From Mucilaginibacter flavus (lineage in GTDB: Bacteria > Bacteroidota > Bacteroidia > Sphingobacteriales > Sphingobacteriaceae), in NCBI RefSeq assembly GCF_030409315.1, contig NZ_JAUFPS010000028.1, positions 372,001 to 436,000 on the forward strand: a stretch of 64,000 bases of DNA, read 5' to 3'. The stretch's first letter is position 1. Each line of letters begins with the position of its first letter. The notes under the pieces were generated by a model. That model did not search any database. It was not told the DNA's origin and saw nothing but the letters and a program-made list of their open reading frames with translations. Positions 8,510-14,839 of the stretch are shown in pieces. The position numbers and the translations under genes are program-made.

Positions 8510-9487
8510 TTATTTTGTTGTTGGTGCCGTTGGCGGTGCCGTTTGTGGCATAACCGGTTTAGGCGCGTTTGGATTTGGTTTAACAATATCAATCAGTTCC
8601 ATTTCGAAAATAATTGGCGTATATGGGCCAATTACGTTACCTGCACCCTGGTCTTTATAAGCGATGTTTGAAGGGATAACCAATGTGATTTTTGAACCTT
8701 TGTTCATCAACTGCAAACCTTCGTCCCAACCTGGTATTACTTTAGCTTCGCCAACAGGGATACGGATAGGTGCAAACTGACGACCTGGCTCAATAGGTTG
8801 TTTTTCTTTAATAGCAACCTCTTTAACGCTGGTTTCAAATATTTTACCGCTTGGAAGCCTGCCAGTGTAATTTACAACAGCGGTATCATGCGGTGCAAGT
8901 ACCGGACCTGTACCTGGCTGCGTAATTACGTAGTTTAAGCCAGATGCTGTAGTGGTAACTTTAAGGTTATGATCTGCAATGTATTTTTTGATTTTGGCCG
9001 GTTCTGCAGCTTTCATGCCATCGGTTAAGGTTTTGATATAATCCTGAACCCTGCCACGGAAAACCTGCTCGGTAAGTGAGCCTTTAGCAATTACTTTAGA
9101 AACCGCTACCTGGAATATTAAATATTTACCTTTCAAATTTGGTGGACGTTGCACACCGCCTTTAAATATCGAATCTGTAGAGATTTTGAAAGTAGCGCTA
9201 TCGCCTTCGCCCAACATCTCGATACCAGCCATAATATCACCTTTTGACTGTAATTTTTGCATCGGGATCAAAATTGGATGCCCGGCATCATAACTGTTTG
9301 ATAAAACCGAATCACCATCGGTTTTAATCACCATATTAAGGCTTACATAATCGCCTTCTTTAATGTGAGGGGCGCCTTTTGATGTGTGGATGTTGTAAAG
9401 CAAACCTGCGTCGCCTTTTTTAAAGCCGCCGTTGCAACTTGCAAACGCCGTTGCAGCAATGGCCAAGAACATTAATTTTCTTTTCAT
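8510..9487 (-). CDS. FKBP-type peptidyl-prolyl isomerase lipoprotein
   Basis: 325 residues. MKRKLMFLAIAATAFASC is a lipoprotein signal with the lipobox AFAS-C, so the mature protein is lipid-anchored. It has the same two-domain layout as its neighbour: a degenerate FKBP-like domain (about 35-135) and a canonical FKBP domain (about 190-300, DTAVVNYTGRLPSG, VIPGWDEGLQLM, VIPSNIAYKDQG). It ends in a Pro/Thr-rich tail. Its start codon is 1 bp from the stop of the DHH phosphoesterase gene, so the two are co-transcribed. The pair covers both anchored and soluble periplasmic forms. Confidence 0.93.
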   Translation of the reverse strand: MKRKLMFLAIAATAFASCNGGFKKGDAGLLYNIHTSKGAPHIKEGDYVSLNMVIKTDGDSVLSNSYDAGHPILIPMQKLQSKGDIMAGIEMLGEGDSATFKISTDSIFKGGVQRPPNLKGKYLIFQVAVSKVIAKGSLTEQVFRGRVQDYIKTLTDGMKAAEPAKIKKYIADHNLKVTTTASGLNYVITQPGTGPVLAPHDTAVVNYTGRLPSGKIFETSVKEVAIKEKQPIEPGRQFAPIRIPVGEAKVIPGWDEGLQLMNKGSKITLVIPSNIAYKDQGAGNVIGPYTPIIFEMELIDIVKPNPNAPKPVMPQTAPPTAPTTK

Positions 9488-9488
9488 T

Positions 9489-10508
9489 TTATTGTTTTAA
9501 TAGTTTTTTATATTCGGGTAATATGGATTTAAATTTCTCTACTACTTGTTCAAGCGTACCTTCGGAGTGACCGCCGGCCGCGTTGCGGTGACCACCGCCA
9601 TCAAAGTATTTTTTGCAAATTTCATTCGCCGGGAACTCTCCTTTTGATCGTAACGAAAGTTTTACCCTATCGCTGCGCTCAACTATAAATGCCGCCAGCT
9701 TAATGCTGCTCATTGATAGGGCGTAGTTCACCACGCCTTCGGTATCGCCGGTATTAACATCAAAATTTTTAAGGTCGGTATTATTAACGGCAATAATGGC
9801 GGTATTGTATTCGGGCAACACTTCCAGGCAATTAGCCAGGCAATGGCCTAAAAACCTTAAACGGTTTTCTGACGCGCTGTTGTAAACCAGTTCATGAATG
9901 CGATAATTTACAGCGCCGGCATCAATCAAATCGGCCACTATGCGGTGTACGGTTGACGATGTATTGGGTAAACGGAACGACGCAGAATCGGTCATGATGC
10001 CTGTGTAAAGGCAGGTTGCCACATCTTTATTAATCAAATCCGGGCGATGTAGCTGGTTTACAATAAAATCATACACCAGCTGCGCGGCTGCACAGGCGTT
10101 AATATCCCAGTGCCTGTAATCGTCAAAATCGGCAGGCTCCAGGTGGTGGTCAATCATAATCTTATAAGCGCTGCTATCGCCTACAAGCACGCCCATTTCA
10201 TTAATGCGGCTTAAGGCATTAAAATCAAGGCAAAATATAATATCAGCAGCAGCAATAAGTTCAGCCGATTTTTCAAGCTGTTCGGCATAAATTATAACTT
10301 CTTCATTACCAGGCAGCCAGGCTAAAAAATCGGGGTAATCTGTAGGGGTGATAACCGTTGTATGATGGCCCAGCTGTATCAAATAATTATATAAACCTAA
10401 AGACGAGCCCATAGCATCACCATCAGGTTTATGATGGGTAGTGATCACTATCTTTTTAGGGCTTGCTAAAAGTTCTTTAAGCTGGACTAAATCTAACATC
10501 AATTTCAA
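9489..10508 (-). CDS. nrnA: DHH/DHHA1 phosphoesterase, NrnA-like (oligoribonuclease / pAp phosphatase)
   Basis: 339 residues, the usual length of NrnA. The DHH domain has VITTHHKPDGDAMGSSL (residues 20-36, metal His/Asp), FCLDFNALSRI, and the signature IDHHLEP near 141. The C-terminal DHHA1 domain contains GGGHRNAAGG near 308-317, which binds the substrate. Such enzymes degrade 2-5-mers of RNA and dephosphorylate pAp to AMP. The ATG at 10508 lies 10 bp from a TAGCTTTG element; a second ATG at 10499 would give a longer leader. It overlaps nothing and leads directly into the FKBP lipoprotein gene. Confidence 0.92.
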   Translation of the reverse strand: MKLMLDLVQLKELLASPKKIVITTHHKPDGDAMGSSLGLYNYLIQLGHHTTVITPTDYPDFLAWLPGNEEVIIYAEQLEKSAELIAAADIIFCLDFNALSRINEMGVLVGDSSAYKIMIDHHLEPADFDDYRHWDINACAAAQLVYDFIVNQLHRPDLINKDVATCLYTGIMTDSASFRLPNTSSTVHRIVADLIDAGAVNYRIHELVYNSASENRLRFLGHCLANCLEVLPEYNTAIIAVNNTDLKNFDVNTGDTEGVVNYALSMSSIKLAAFIVERSDRVKLSLRSKGEFPANEICKKYFDGGGHRNAAGGHSEGTLEQVVEKFKSILPEYKKLLKQ

Positions 10509-10518
10509 AAAAGAGTTG

Positions 10519-10547
10519 CAAAGCTAAATAAATAAATTAAATACAAA
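10519..10547 (-). promoter_or_regulatory. Sigma-A type promoter of the nrnA-FKBP operon
   Basis: On the minus strand TTTG (10547-10544), 17 bp, then TAGCTTTG (10526-10519). The spacing is 2 bp shorter than the usual 19. The start of transcription would fall at or just before the first ATG. Confidence 0.5.
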
Positions 10548-10570
10548 CCATCTAATTTGATACAAAAAGC

Positions 10571-10601
10571 TTTATCTTACAGATGAAAAACGCTACTTTT
10601 G
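10571..10601 (+). promoter_or_regulatory. Sigma-A type promoter of ndk
   Basis: TTTA (10571-10574), 19 bp, then TACTTTTG (10594-10601) matches TTTG-N19-TAnnTTTG with one difference. It leaves an untranslated leader of about 90 nt before the ndk ATG. Confidence 0.6.
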
Positions 10602-10697
10602 CGGCAATTTTAAATCAATCAATAAAACAGCATAAGCGCTCCCCCAAACTAACCCGTGCTTGTGTATTTTCATTACCATTAAGAAACAATTAAAATA

Positions 10698-11117
10698 ATG
10701 ACGACCAACAGAACTTTTACCATGATTAAGCCCGACGCGGTTGCAAACGGCCATATTGGTGCTATTGTAGATAAAATAACTAAAAGCGGTTTCAAAATCA
10801 TCGCTCTTAAATACACTTCTTTATCGGCAGAAAAAGCTGGCCAGTTTTACGAGGTTCACAAAGAGCGTCCTTTTTATGGCGCGCTTGTTGAATTTATGTC
10901 ATCAGGCCCAATTGTAGCTGCCATCTTAGAAAAAGATAACGCTATTGAAGATTTTCGCAAACTAATTGGCGCAACAGATCCGGCTAAAGCCGAAGAAGGT
11001 ACTATACGTAACCTTTTTGCAAAATCAATTGACGCGAACGCCGTTCACGGTTCGGACTCTGACGAGAACGCGCAGATTGAAGGCAACTTCTTCTTCTCGG
11101 CATTCGAAAAATTCTAA
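10698..11117 (+). CDS. ndk: Nucleoside diphosphate kinase
   Basis: 139 residues, the standard size. It begins [11 protein letters not shown] (active-site Lys in TMIKPDAV). [13 protein letters not shown] and [18 protein letters not shown] follow, and [15 protein letters not shown] carries the catalytic His that is phosphorylated. The enzyme equalises nucleoside triphosphate pools by transferring the gamma-phosphate of ATP through this phosphohistidine. It is a single-gene unit with its own promoter and a good terminator, divergent from nrnA. Confidence 0.98.
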   Translation: MTTNRTFTMIKPDAVANGHIGAIVDKITKSGFKIIALKYTSLSAEKAGQFYEVHKERPFYGALVEFMSSGPIVAAILEKDNAIEDFRKLIGATDPAKAEEGTIRNLFAKSIDANAVHGSDSDENAQIEGNFFFSAFEKF

Positions 11118-11133
11118 AAACCAACTTATTATA

Positions 11134-11156
11134 GGCGCGGTATTTTATGCCGCGCC
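11134..11156 (+). terminator. Rho-independent terminator of ndk
   Basis: GGCGCGG (11134-11140) pairs with CCGCGCC (11150-11156), with two further weak pairs, followed by TTTTTT. Confidence 0.85.
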
Positions 11157-11278
11157 TTTTTTGGCGCATTTTTTTTAATTGGCAATTAAGTTTTGTACAT
11201 TTACAAAACGCAGGTAAAATTTAATTTACTGCTAACCTCTATCTTATAAATTAAAGTGTGTCTTTATAGCAATAAATT

Positions 11279-11491
11279 ATGAAACTGTTTTTGAAAACCA
11301 TTATATACGCACTCATCATTGTATGTTTGTTTACAGCTTCTTTATTGCTTTATAAAGCCCATCCCGAAGTTCAGCTTGCTTTTATTATACCAGGCATTTT
11401 CATTTTGGCCTACTCTATCATAAGCGATGACCTTGGCATAAGGCAACATATACGCTCGCGCCAGCTTAAAATGTTTAGGGATAAAGAATAA
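11279..11491 (+). CDS. Small two-helix membrane protein of unknown function
   Basis: 70 residues. There are two hydrophobic segments: TIIYALIIVCLFTASLLLY (about 7-26) and a second from LAFIIPGIFILAYSI (about 33-48). A basic C-terminal tail (RQHIRSRQLKMFRDKE) follows, which by the positive-inside rule would be cytoplasmic. The ATG at 11279 is the only plausible start. It lies alone after ndk, 88 bp from the start of a repeat-flanking region. The type is common in Bacteroidota; no function is known to me. Confidence 0.6.
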   Translation: MKLFLKTIIYALIIVCLFTASLLLYKAHPEVQLAFIIPGIFILAYSIISDDLGIRQHIRSRQLKMFRDKE

Positions 11492-11620
11492 GGCGGCGAT
11501 AAGCAATTGTTTAAAAACAGTGCCGAAAAGATATAATAGTCAAAAAATCGTAATTGCTTCGTTGTTTCTTCTCTATCTATGACGTATTCGTTTTAAGTGA
11601 ATGCGATGGGCTTGAATGCT

Positions 11621-11778
11621 GGTGACGACTCACCCCGGCAACGCTTCGCTGGCCGACCCTCTCTCCGGCTAAAGCCGCATAGAGGGTGAACCCCATTTTT
11701 ATTTTCTTGCCCTTCTATGCGACGCAGTCGGAGAGAGGGGAGACGGGCGCAGCCTCGTCGGGGTGGGTCGTCTGCGCC
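11621..11778. repeat. Long palindromic intergenic element, copy 1
   Basis: About 158 bp of nested imperfect inverted repeat. The outer arms are GGTGACGACTCACCCCG and its partner ending GGGTCGTCTGCGCC at 11778. The inner arms are CCTCTCTCCGGCT...GCATAGAGGG and CCCTTCTATGCGACGCAG with its continuation TCGGAGAGAGGGG. A related copy lies at 14490-14653, and similarity extends about 60 bp upstream of both. It would form a long cruciform or RNA hairpin. ORFs inside it are by-products of the palindrome. Confidence 0.85.
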
Positions 11779-11844
11779 TTGTCCACTTAAGGCAATCAAC
11801 CTGTTTTTCTTATCTTTAAATAGCCTCTGAACTCGTATATCCCT

Positions 11845-12135
11845 TTACAGAAATATAACTTCTTCTACTAAATTGCTTTTGGCCTCGTCATTAATTTTTT
11901 GAATGATCTGGCTCCTGATCATCATCAACTCGTTTTTTATTACCGACGATTCTATCCTTAAAAACAATTTTTTATCGCGTATAAACAACTCTTTGGTGCG
12001 GTTGGCTACAGATTTGCCCACCAGATCTGGCCAGGCAGCCACTACAGCTGTTTCATCAAACCGGCGTTTAATTTTATATACATTAAGCATTTGCTCAATG
12101 GCTTCCTTTAATGATTTGTCGTTAGTCTTGCGCAT
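11845..12135 (-). CDS. DUF721 protein, DciA-like helicase loader
   Basis: 96 residues. The fold is the short DUF721/DciA domain: an N-terminal helix (SLKEAIEQMLNVYKIKRRFDE), the conserved VVAAWPDLVGKSVANRTKELFI, and a C-terminal strand-helix pair (LFLRIESSVIKNELMMIRSQI). DciA is the replicative helicase operator in most bacteria lacking DnaC. The start at 12135 overlaps the end of recF by 14 bp, so the two are translationally coupled. The recF-dciA pairing is common in Bacteroidota and supports a role in replication or repair. Confidence 0.85.
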   Translation of the reverse strand: MRKTNDKSLKEAIEQMLNVYKIKRRFDETAVVAAWPDLVGKSVANRTKELFIRDKKLFLRIESSVIKNELMMIRSQIIQKINDEAKSNLVEEVIFL

Positions 12136-13228
12136 CTATAGCCCCCTTGGTTACATTAAATATTTTAACACCTACGTTTATCTTATCAAAGATATTAGCA
12201 ACGCGGCTTACACTGGTATCAGTTATAAAAACCTGTCCAAAATCATTGTTTGATACCATTTTCATGAGCTTGGTTACCCGTTCGTCATCAAGCTTATCAA
12301 AAATATCATCAAGCAACAACAGCGGTTTAAAGCCTTTTTGCTGATAAAGAAAGGTGTACTGGGCCAATTTAAGGGCAATTAAAAATGATTTTTGCTGCCC
12401 CTGCGATCCAAACTTTTTCATAGGCATACCATGAATGCCAAATTGCAAATCGTCCTTATGGATACCTGCCGTGGTGCGCTCCAGTACCTTATCCCGTTCA
12501 ACCGTTTTTTTAAGCAACGCTTCAAAATCGCCCTGCAATAACTGCGACTCATAGGTGAGTTCAACCAGTTCGGCATCATCACTTAAAAAGCTGTAATGTT
12601 TATTAAATATGTGGGTAAAACCTTCCATAAAAGCTTTACGCCGTTCAAATATTTTGCTGCCCGATGATACCAGTTGTTCATCAAGCACCTCAAGCAGGCT
12701 GGGATCGTAACGGCCGGTATCGGCTATTAATTTCAGCAGCGCGTTACGGTTAGCCAATACTTTATTATAGCTGATAAGCTCATCAAGGTAGTGGTTATCT
12801 GTTTGCGATATTACGTTATCAATAAACTTACGGCGCTCTTCGCTGCCCTCGGTAATAATGCTGGTATCATAGGGCGATATCATTACCAGGGGCAATAAAC
12901 CAATATGATCTGCCAGGCGCTGATAGTCTTTTTTGTTGCGTTTAAACTGCTTTTTCTGGTTTTTTTTTACCGAGCAGGCCACCGCTTCGGGCTGGTTATT
13001 TTTATTAAAAACGCCTGTAACAATAAAAAATTCGGTACCCTGTTTTATCTGCTGGCTATCAATAGGATTAAAGTAGCTTTTGCATAAACCCAGGTAATGA
13101 ATGGCATCTAATAAGTTAGTTTTACCCGCGCCATTATTACCAGTAAAAGCATTAACACCCTCGCTAAAAACCAGTTCGGCCTCCTCGTAGTTTTTGAAAT
13201 TAATGACTGATAATTGCTGCAGATACAT
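12122..13228 (-). CDS. recF: DNA replication and repair protein RecF
   Basis: 368 residues, full length. Walker A is GNNGAGKTN at about 30-38. The ABC signature region is GSQGQQKSFLIALKLAQ near 283-300, and Walker B is LLLLDDIFDKLDDERV near 315-330. RecF loads RecA at gaps with RecO/RecR. The ATG at 13228 starts MYLQQLSVINFKNY, which is typical of the family. A TAACTTTG element ends 7 bp upstream, suggesting a leaderless mRNA. It is followed by the overlapping dciA-like gene. Confidence 0.96.
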   Translation of the reverse strand: MYLQQLSVINFKNYEEAELVFSEGVNAFTGNNGAGKTNLLDAIHYLGLCKSYFNPIDSQQIKQGTEFFIVTGVFNKNNQPEAVACSVKKNQKKQFKRNKKDYQRLADHIGLLPLVMISPYDTSIITEGSEERRKFIDNVISQTDNHYLDELISYNKVLANRNALLKLIADTGRYDPSLLEVLDEQLVSSGSKIFERRKAFMEGFTHIFNKHYSFLSDDAELVELTYESQLLQGDFEALLKKTVERDKVLERTTAGIHKDDLQFGIHGMPMKKFGSQGQQKSFLIALKLAQYTFLYQQKGFKPLLLLDDIFDKLDDERVTKLMKMVSNNDFGQVFITDTSVSRVANIFDKINVGVKIFNVTKGAIDAQD

Positions 13229-13235
13229 GGGAAGG

Positions 13236-13243
13236 CAAAGTTA
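13236..13243 (-). promoter_or_regulatory. -7 element (TAACTTTG) of recF
   Basis: On the minus strand TAACTTTG fits TAnnTTTG and ends 7 bp before the recF ATG. No clear -33 element is visible at the expected distance. Confidence 0.45.
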
Positions 13244-13312
13244 AGTTTTTAGTTGGTTAGTTTGCCGCATCATTTCTTATTGTACGTTAAGGAAAACTAA
13301 AAGACAAAAAAA

Positions 13313-13335
13313 AGCGAAGCTTTAAAAGCTCCGCT
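13313..13335 (-). terminator. Rho-independent terminator after the 43-residue gene
   Basis: Stem AGCGAAGCT (13313-13321) with AGCTCCGCT (13327-13335), one mismatch. On the minus strand it is followed by eight T, then GTCTTTT. Confidence 0.72.
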
Positions 13336-13388
13336 ACCAGGTTTTAATCTCAAAATCCCATAGTCCCCAAAGTCCTATGGTCCAAAAA

Positions 13389-13520
13389 TTACTTTTTCTT
13401 ATCAACACCAATAGGTTTCACAACATTGGCTTTGCCCGATTGGTAGTCAGACGGTGCTTTTTTTGTACCTACGGCGGCAGGTTTCTTTTTTTCTTTTACG
13501 GCTTGTCTGTCCTTACTCAT
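13389..13520 (-). CDS. Small basic protein, 43 residues
   Basis: Reading the minus strand from ATG at 13520 to TAA at 13389 gives 43 residues: MSKDRQAVKEKKKPAA, then VGTKKAPSDYQSGK, then ANVVKPIGVDKKK. It is Lys-rich, Cys-free and without a hydrophobic segment. Codon use is like that of neighbours, there is an independent terminator at 13313-13335, and the composition suggests a nucleic-acid or ribosome-associated small protein. I have the impression that such proteins are common in Sphingobacteriaceae, but I cannot name a family. Confidence 0.6.
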   Translation of the reverse strand: MSKDRQAVKEKKKPAAVGTKKAPSDYQSGKANVVKPIGVDKKK

Positions 13521-13641
13521 GGTAGTTATAGTTTTAGATGTTAATTGATGGGGCTGGCCAGTAAGGCAACCCTCGTTTTTTAATAATGTTGGGAGGATAC
13601 CAGGCTCTGTTTGTTGTTGCCCGGTGTTTAGGAATAAATGA

Positions 13642-13672
13642 ATTGCAATAATTTTTAAAACGCCTATATTTG
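13642..13672 (+). promoter_or_regulatory. Sigma-A type promoter upstream of the SPW gene
   Basis: ATTG (13642-13645), exactly 19 bp, then TATATTTG (13665-13672). The leader to the ATG at 13820 would be about 140 nt. It contains an AT-rich inverted repeat (near 13690-13720) and a second -7-like TAACTTTG at 13756-13763, which could be an alternative start. Confidence 0.6.
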
Positions 13673-13819
13673 ACGTGTGAATGCTGCAATTAATTAAAGG
13701 TACTTTCTTTTAATTAATAATAGGCACACAAGGTAATTTTTAATGTCAAAAGCCTTAACTTTGAACGAAATTTTGACACACAGATATTAATAAAGGTATA
13801 ATACAACAATAGCTACAAA

Positions 13820-14227
13820 ATGAAAAGCTTTATTCCAACCTCAGTTTATGCAGTTTTAAACTATGCAATCGCTCTTTTGCTGATTTCAACCTTATGGACA
13901 TTTGATACTCTTCATATTGGTGGCGCGGCTTTATTTTTACCTTTGCTGATAGGATGGCTGCAATTGATTATGGCTATTTTCGCTAAAAACGAATTGGGCT
14001 TTTTAAAAGTGTTCCCAATGGTTATGCACAATTTTAATGACGTAATTATGGGTTCATTCCTGATGTGTTCACCATGGGTTTATGACTTCCATTCAAAAAT
14101 CTGGATTCCACAGGTTTTATTTGGTGGCGCGTTATTCCTGATGGGCATCTTTACTGTAGATTCTCCATTCCTTAAAAAAGATTTCGAATTACAACAAGGT
14201 GGTATCACTCCAGATCAGTTGGTATAA
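13820..14227 (+). CDS. SPW repeat membrane protein
   Basis: 135 residues with four predicted membrane helices: VLNYAIALLLISTLWTF, LFLPLLIGWLQLIMAIF, FNDVIMGSFLMCSPWVY and VLFGGALFLMGIFTV. The hallmark Ser-Pro-Trp triplet lies in MCSPWVYDF at the end of helix three; the corresponding position in the first half reads STLWTF, a degenerate copy. SPW proteins are two-helix repeats of unknown function in the inner membrane. It stands alone with its own promoter and a strong terminator. The ATG at 13820 is the only suitable start. Confidence 0.85.
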   Translation: MKSFIPTSVYAVLNYAIALLLISTLWTFDTLHIGGAALFLPLLIGWLQLIMAIFAKNELGFLKVFPMVMHNFNDVIMGSFLMCSPWVYDFHSKIWIPQVLFGGALFLMGIFTVDSPFLKKDFELQQGGITPDQLV

Positions 14228-14244
14228 CTACTAAAAACATATTT

Positions 14245-14284
14245 AAACAAGAAAAGCGGCGCTAATGTGCCGCTTTTCTTGTTT
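14245..14284. terminator. Rho-independent terminator of the SPW gene
   Basis: A perfect 16-bp inverted repeat, AAACAAGAAAAGCGGC at 14245-14260 with 14269-14284, and an 8-nt loop. The U-rich arm gives termination on the plus strand. Confidence 0.87.
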
Positions 14285-14489
14285 AAGGTACGCCAGGTGC
14301 CGTTTACCACAATTTATACTTTATTTAAGTTAAGGCCCTGTTTAAATTTATTTCAAATTTTATACACCCCATTGAGAACCGACACGACCGTCATTCAATG
14401 GGAAAGTCGGCGACTTATAGGGCGAAGAAGATTCATCGTTTCTACCCATAACGTATTTGTTTTAGCCTAATCCGGTGGATTTGAACACA

Positions 14490-14653
14490 GGCGACGACTC
14501 ACCCCGGCTACGCTTCGCTGGCCGACCCTCTCTCCGGCTAAAGCCGCAAAGAGGGTAAAAACATTCCTTTTTATTTCCTCGCCCCTCTATGCGACGCAGT
14601 CGGAGAGAGGGGCAGAACAAGCGTAGCGATGTTCGGGGTGAGTCGTCTGCGCC
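14490..14653. repeat. Long palindromic intergenic element, copy 2
   Basis: About 164 bp, clearly homologous to 11621-11778. The outer arms are GGCGACGACTCACCCC and GGGGTGAGTCGTCTGCGCC. The inner arms are CCTCTCTCCGGCT and CTCTATGCGACGCAG with TCGGAGAGAGGGG. The variable centre is AT-rich. The right half carries an extra segment (AACAAGCGTAGCGATGTT) that pairs with CTACGCTTCGCTG on the left. The flanking 14400-14489 also resembles the flank of copy 1. No gene lies in 14285-14839. Confidence 0.85.
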
Positions 14654-14782
14654 ATGCGATATACGTCATTTTCACTTTCACAGGCTCCGGATTTTATAAC
14701 TCACAATGATGATCTTTTTATTATTTAAAAAACAGACGCTTAATGTTGCTTGCTCCCCCACCGGCAATCGTCAAATAAAAAA

Positions 14783-14811
14783 GCCCTGCCAGGATATTAC
14801 TCCGGCGGGGC
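14783..14811 (-). terminator. Terminator of the M16 peptidase gene
   Basis: GCCCTGCC (14783-14790) pairs with GGCGGGGC (14804-14811) with one mismatch. On the minus strand the stem is followed by TTTTTTATTT. Confidence 0.7.
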
Positions 14812-14839
14812 GTTCTGCTTTTATACCAGGCACTAAAAC

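Noticed and set aside
11593..11799. Short frame over the palindromic element at 11621-11778
   Set aside because: It follows the palindrome exactly, has no homologous frame in the second copy, and has unusual composition.
14267..14470. Plus-strand frame after the SPW terminator
   Set aside because: It begins inside the terminator stem and has no codon bias or promoter.
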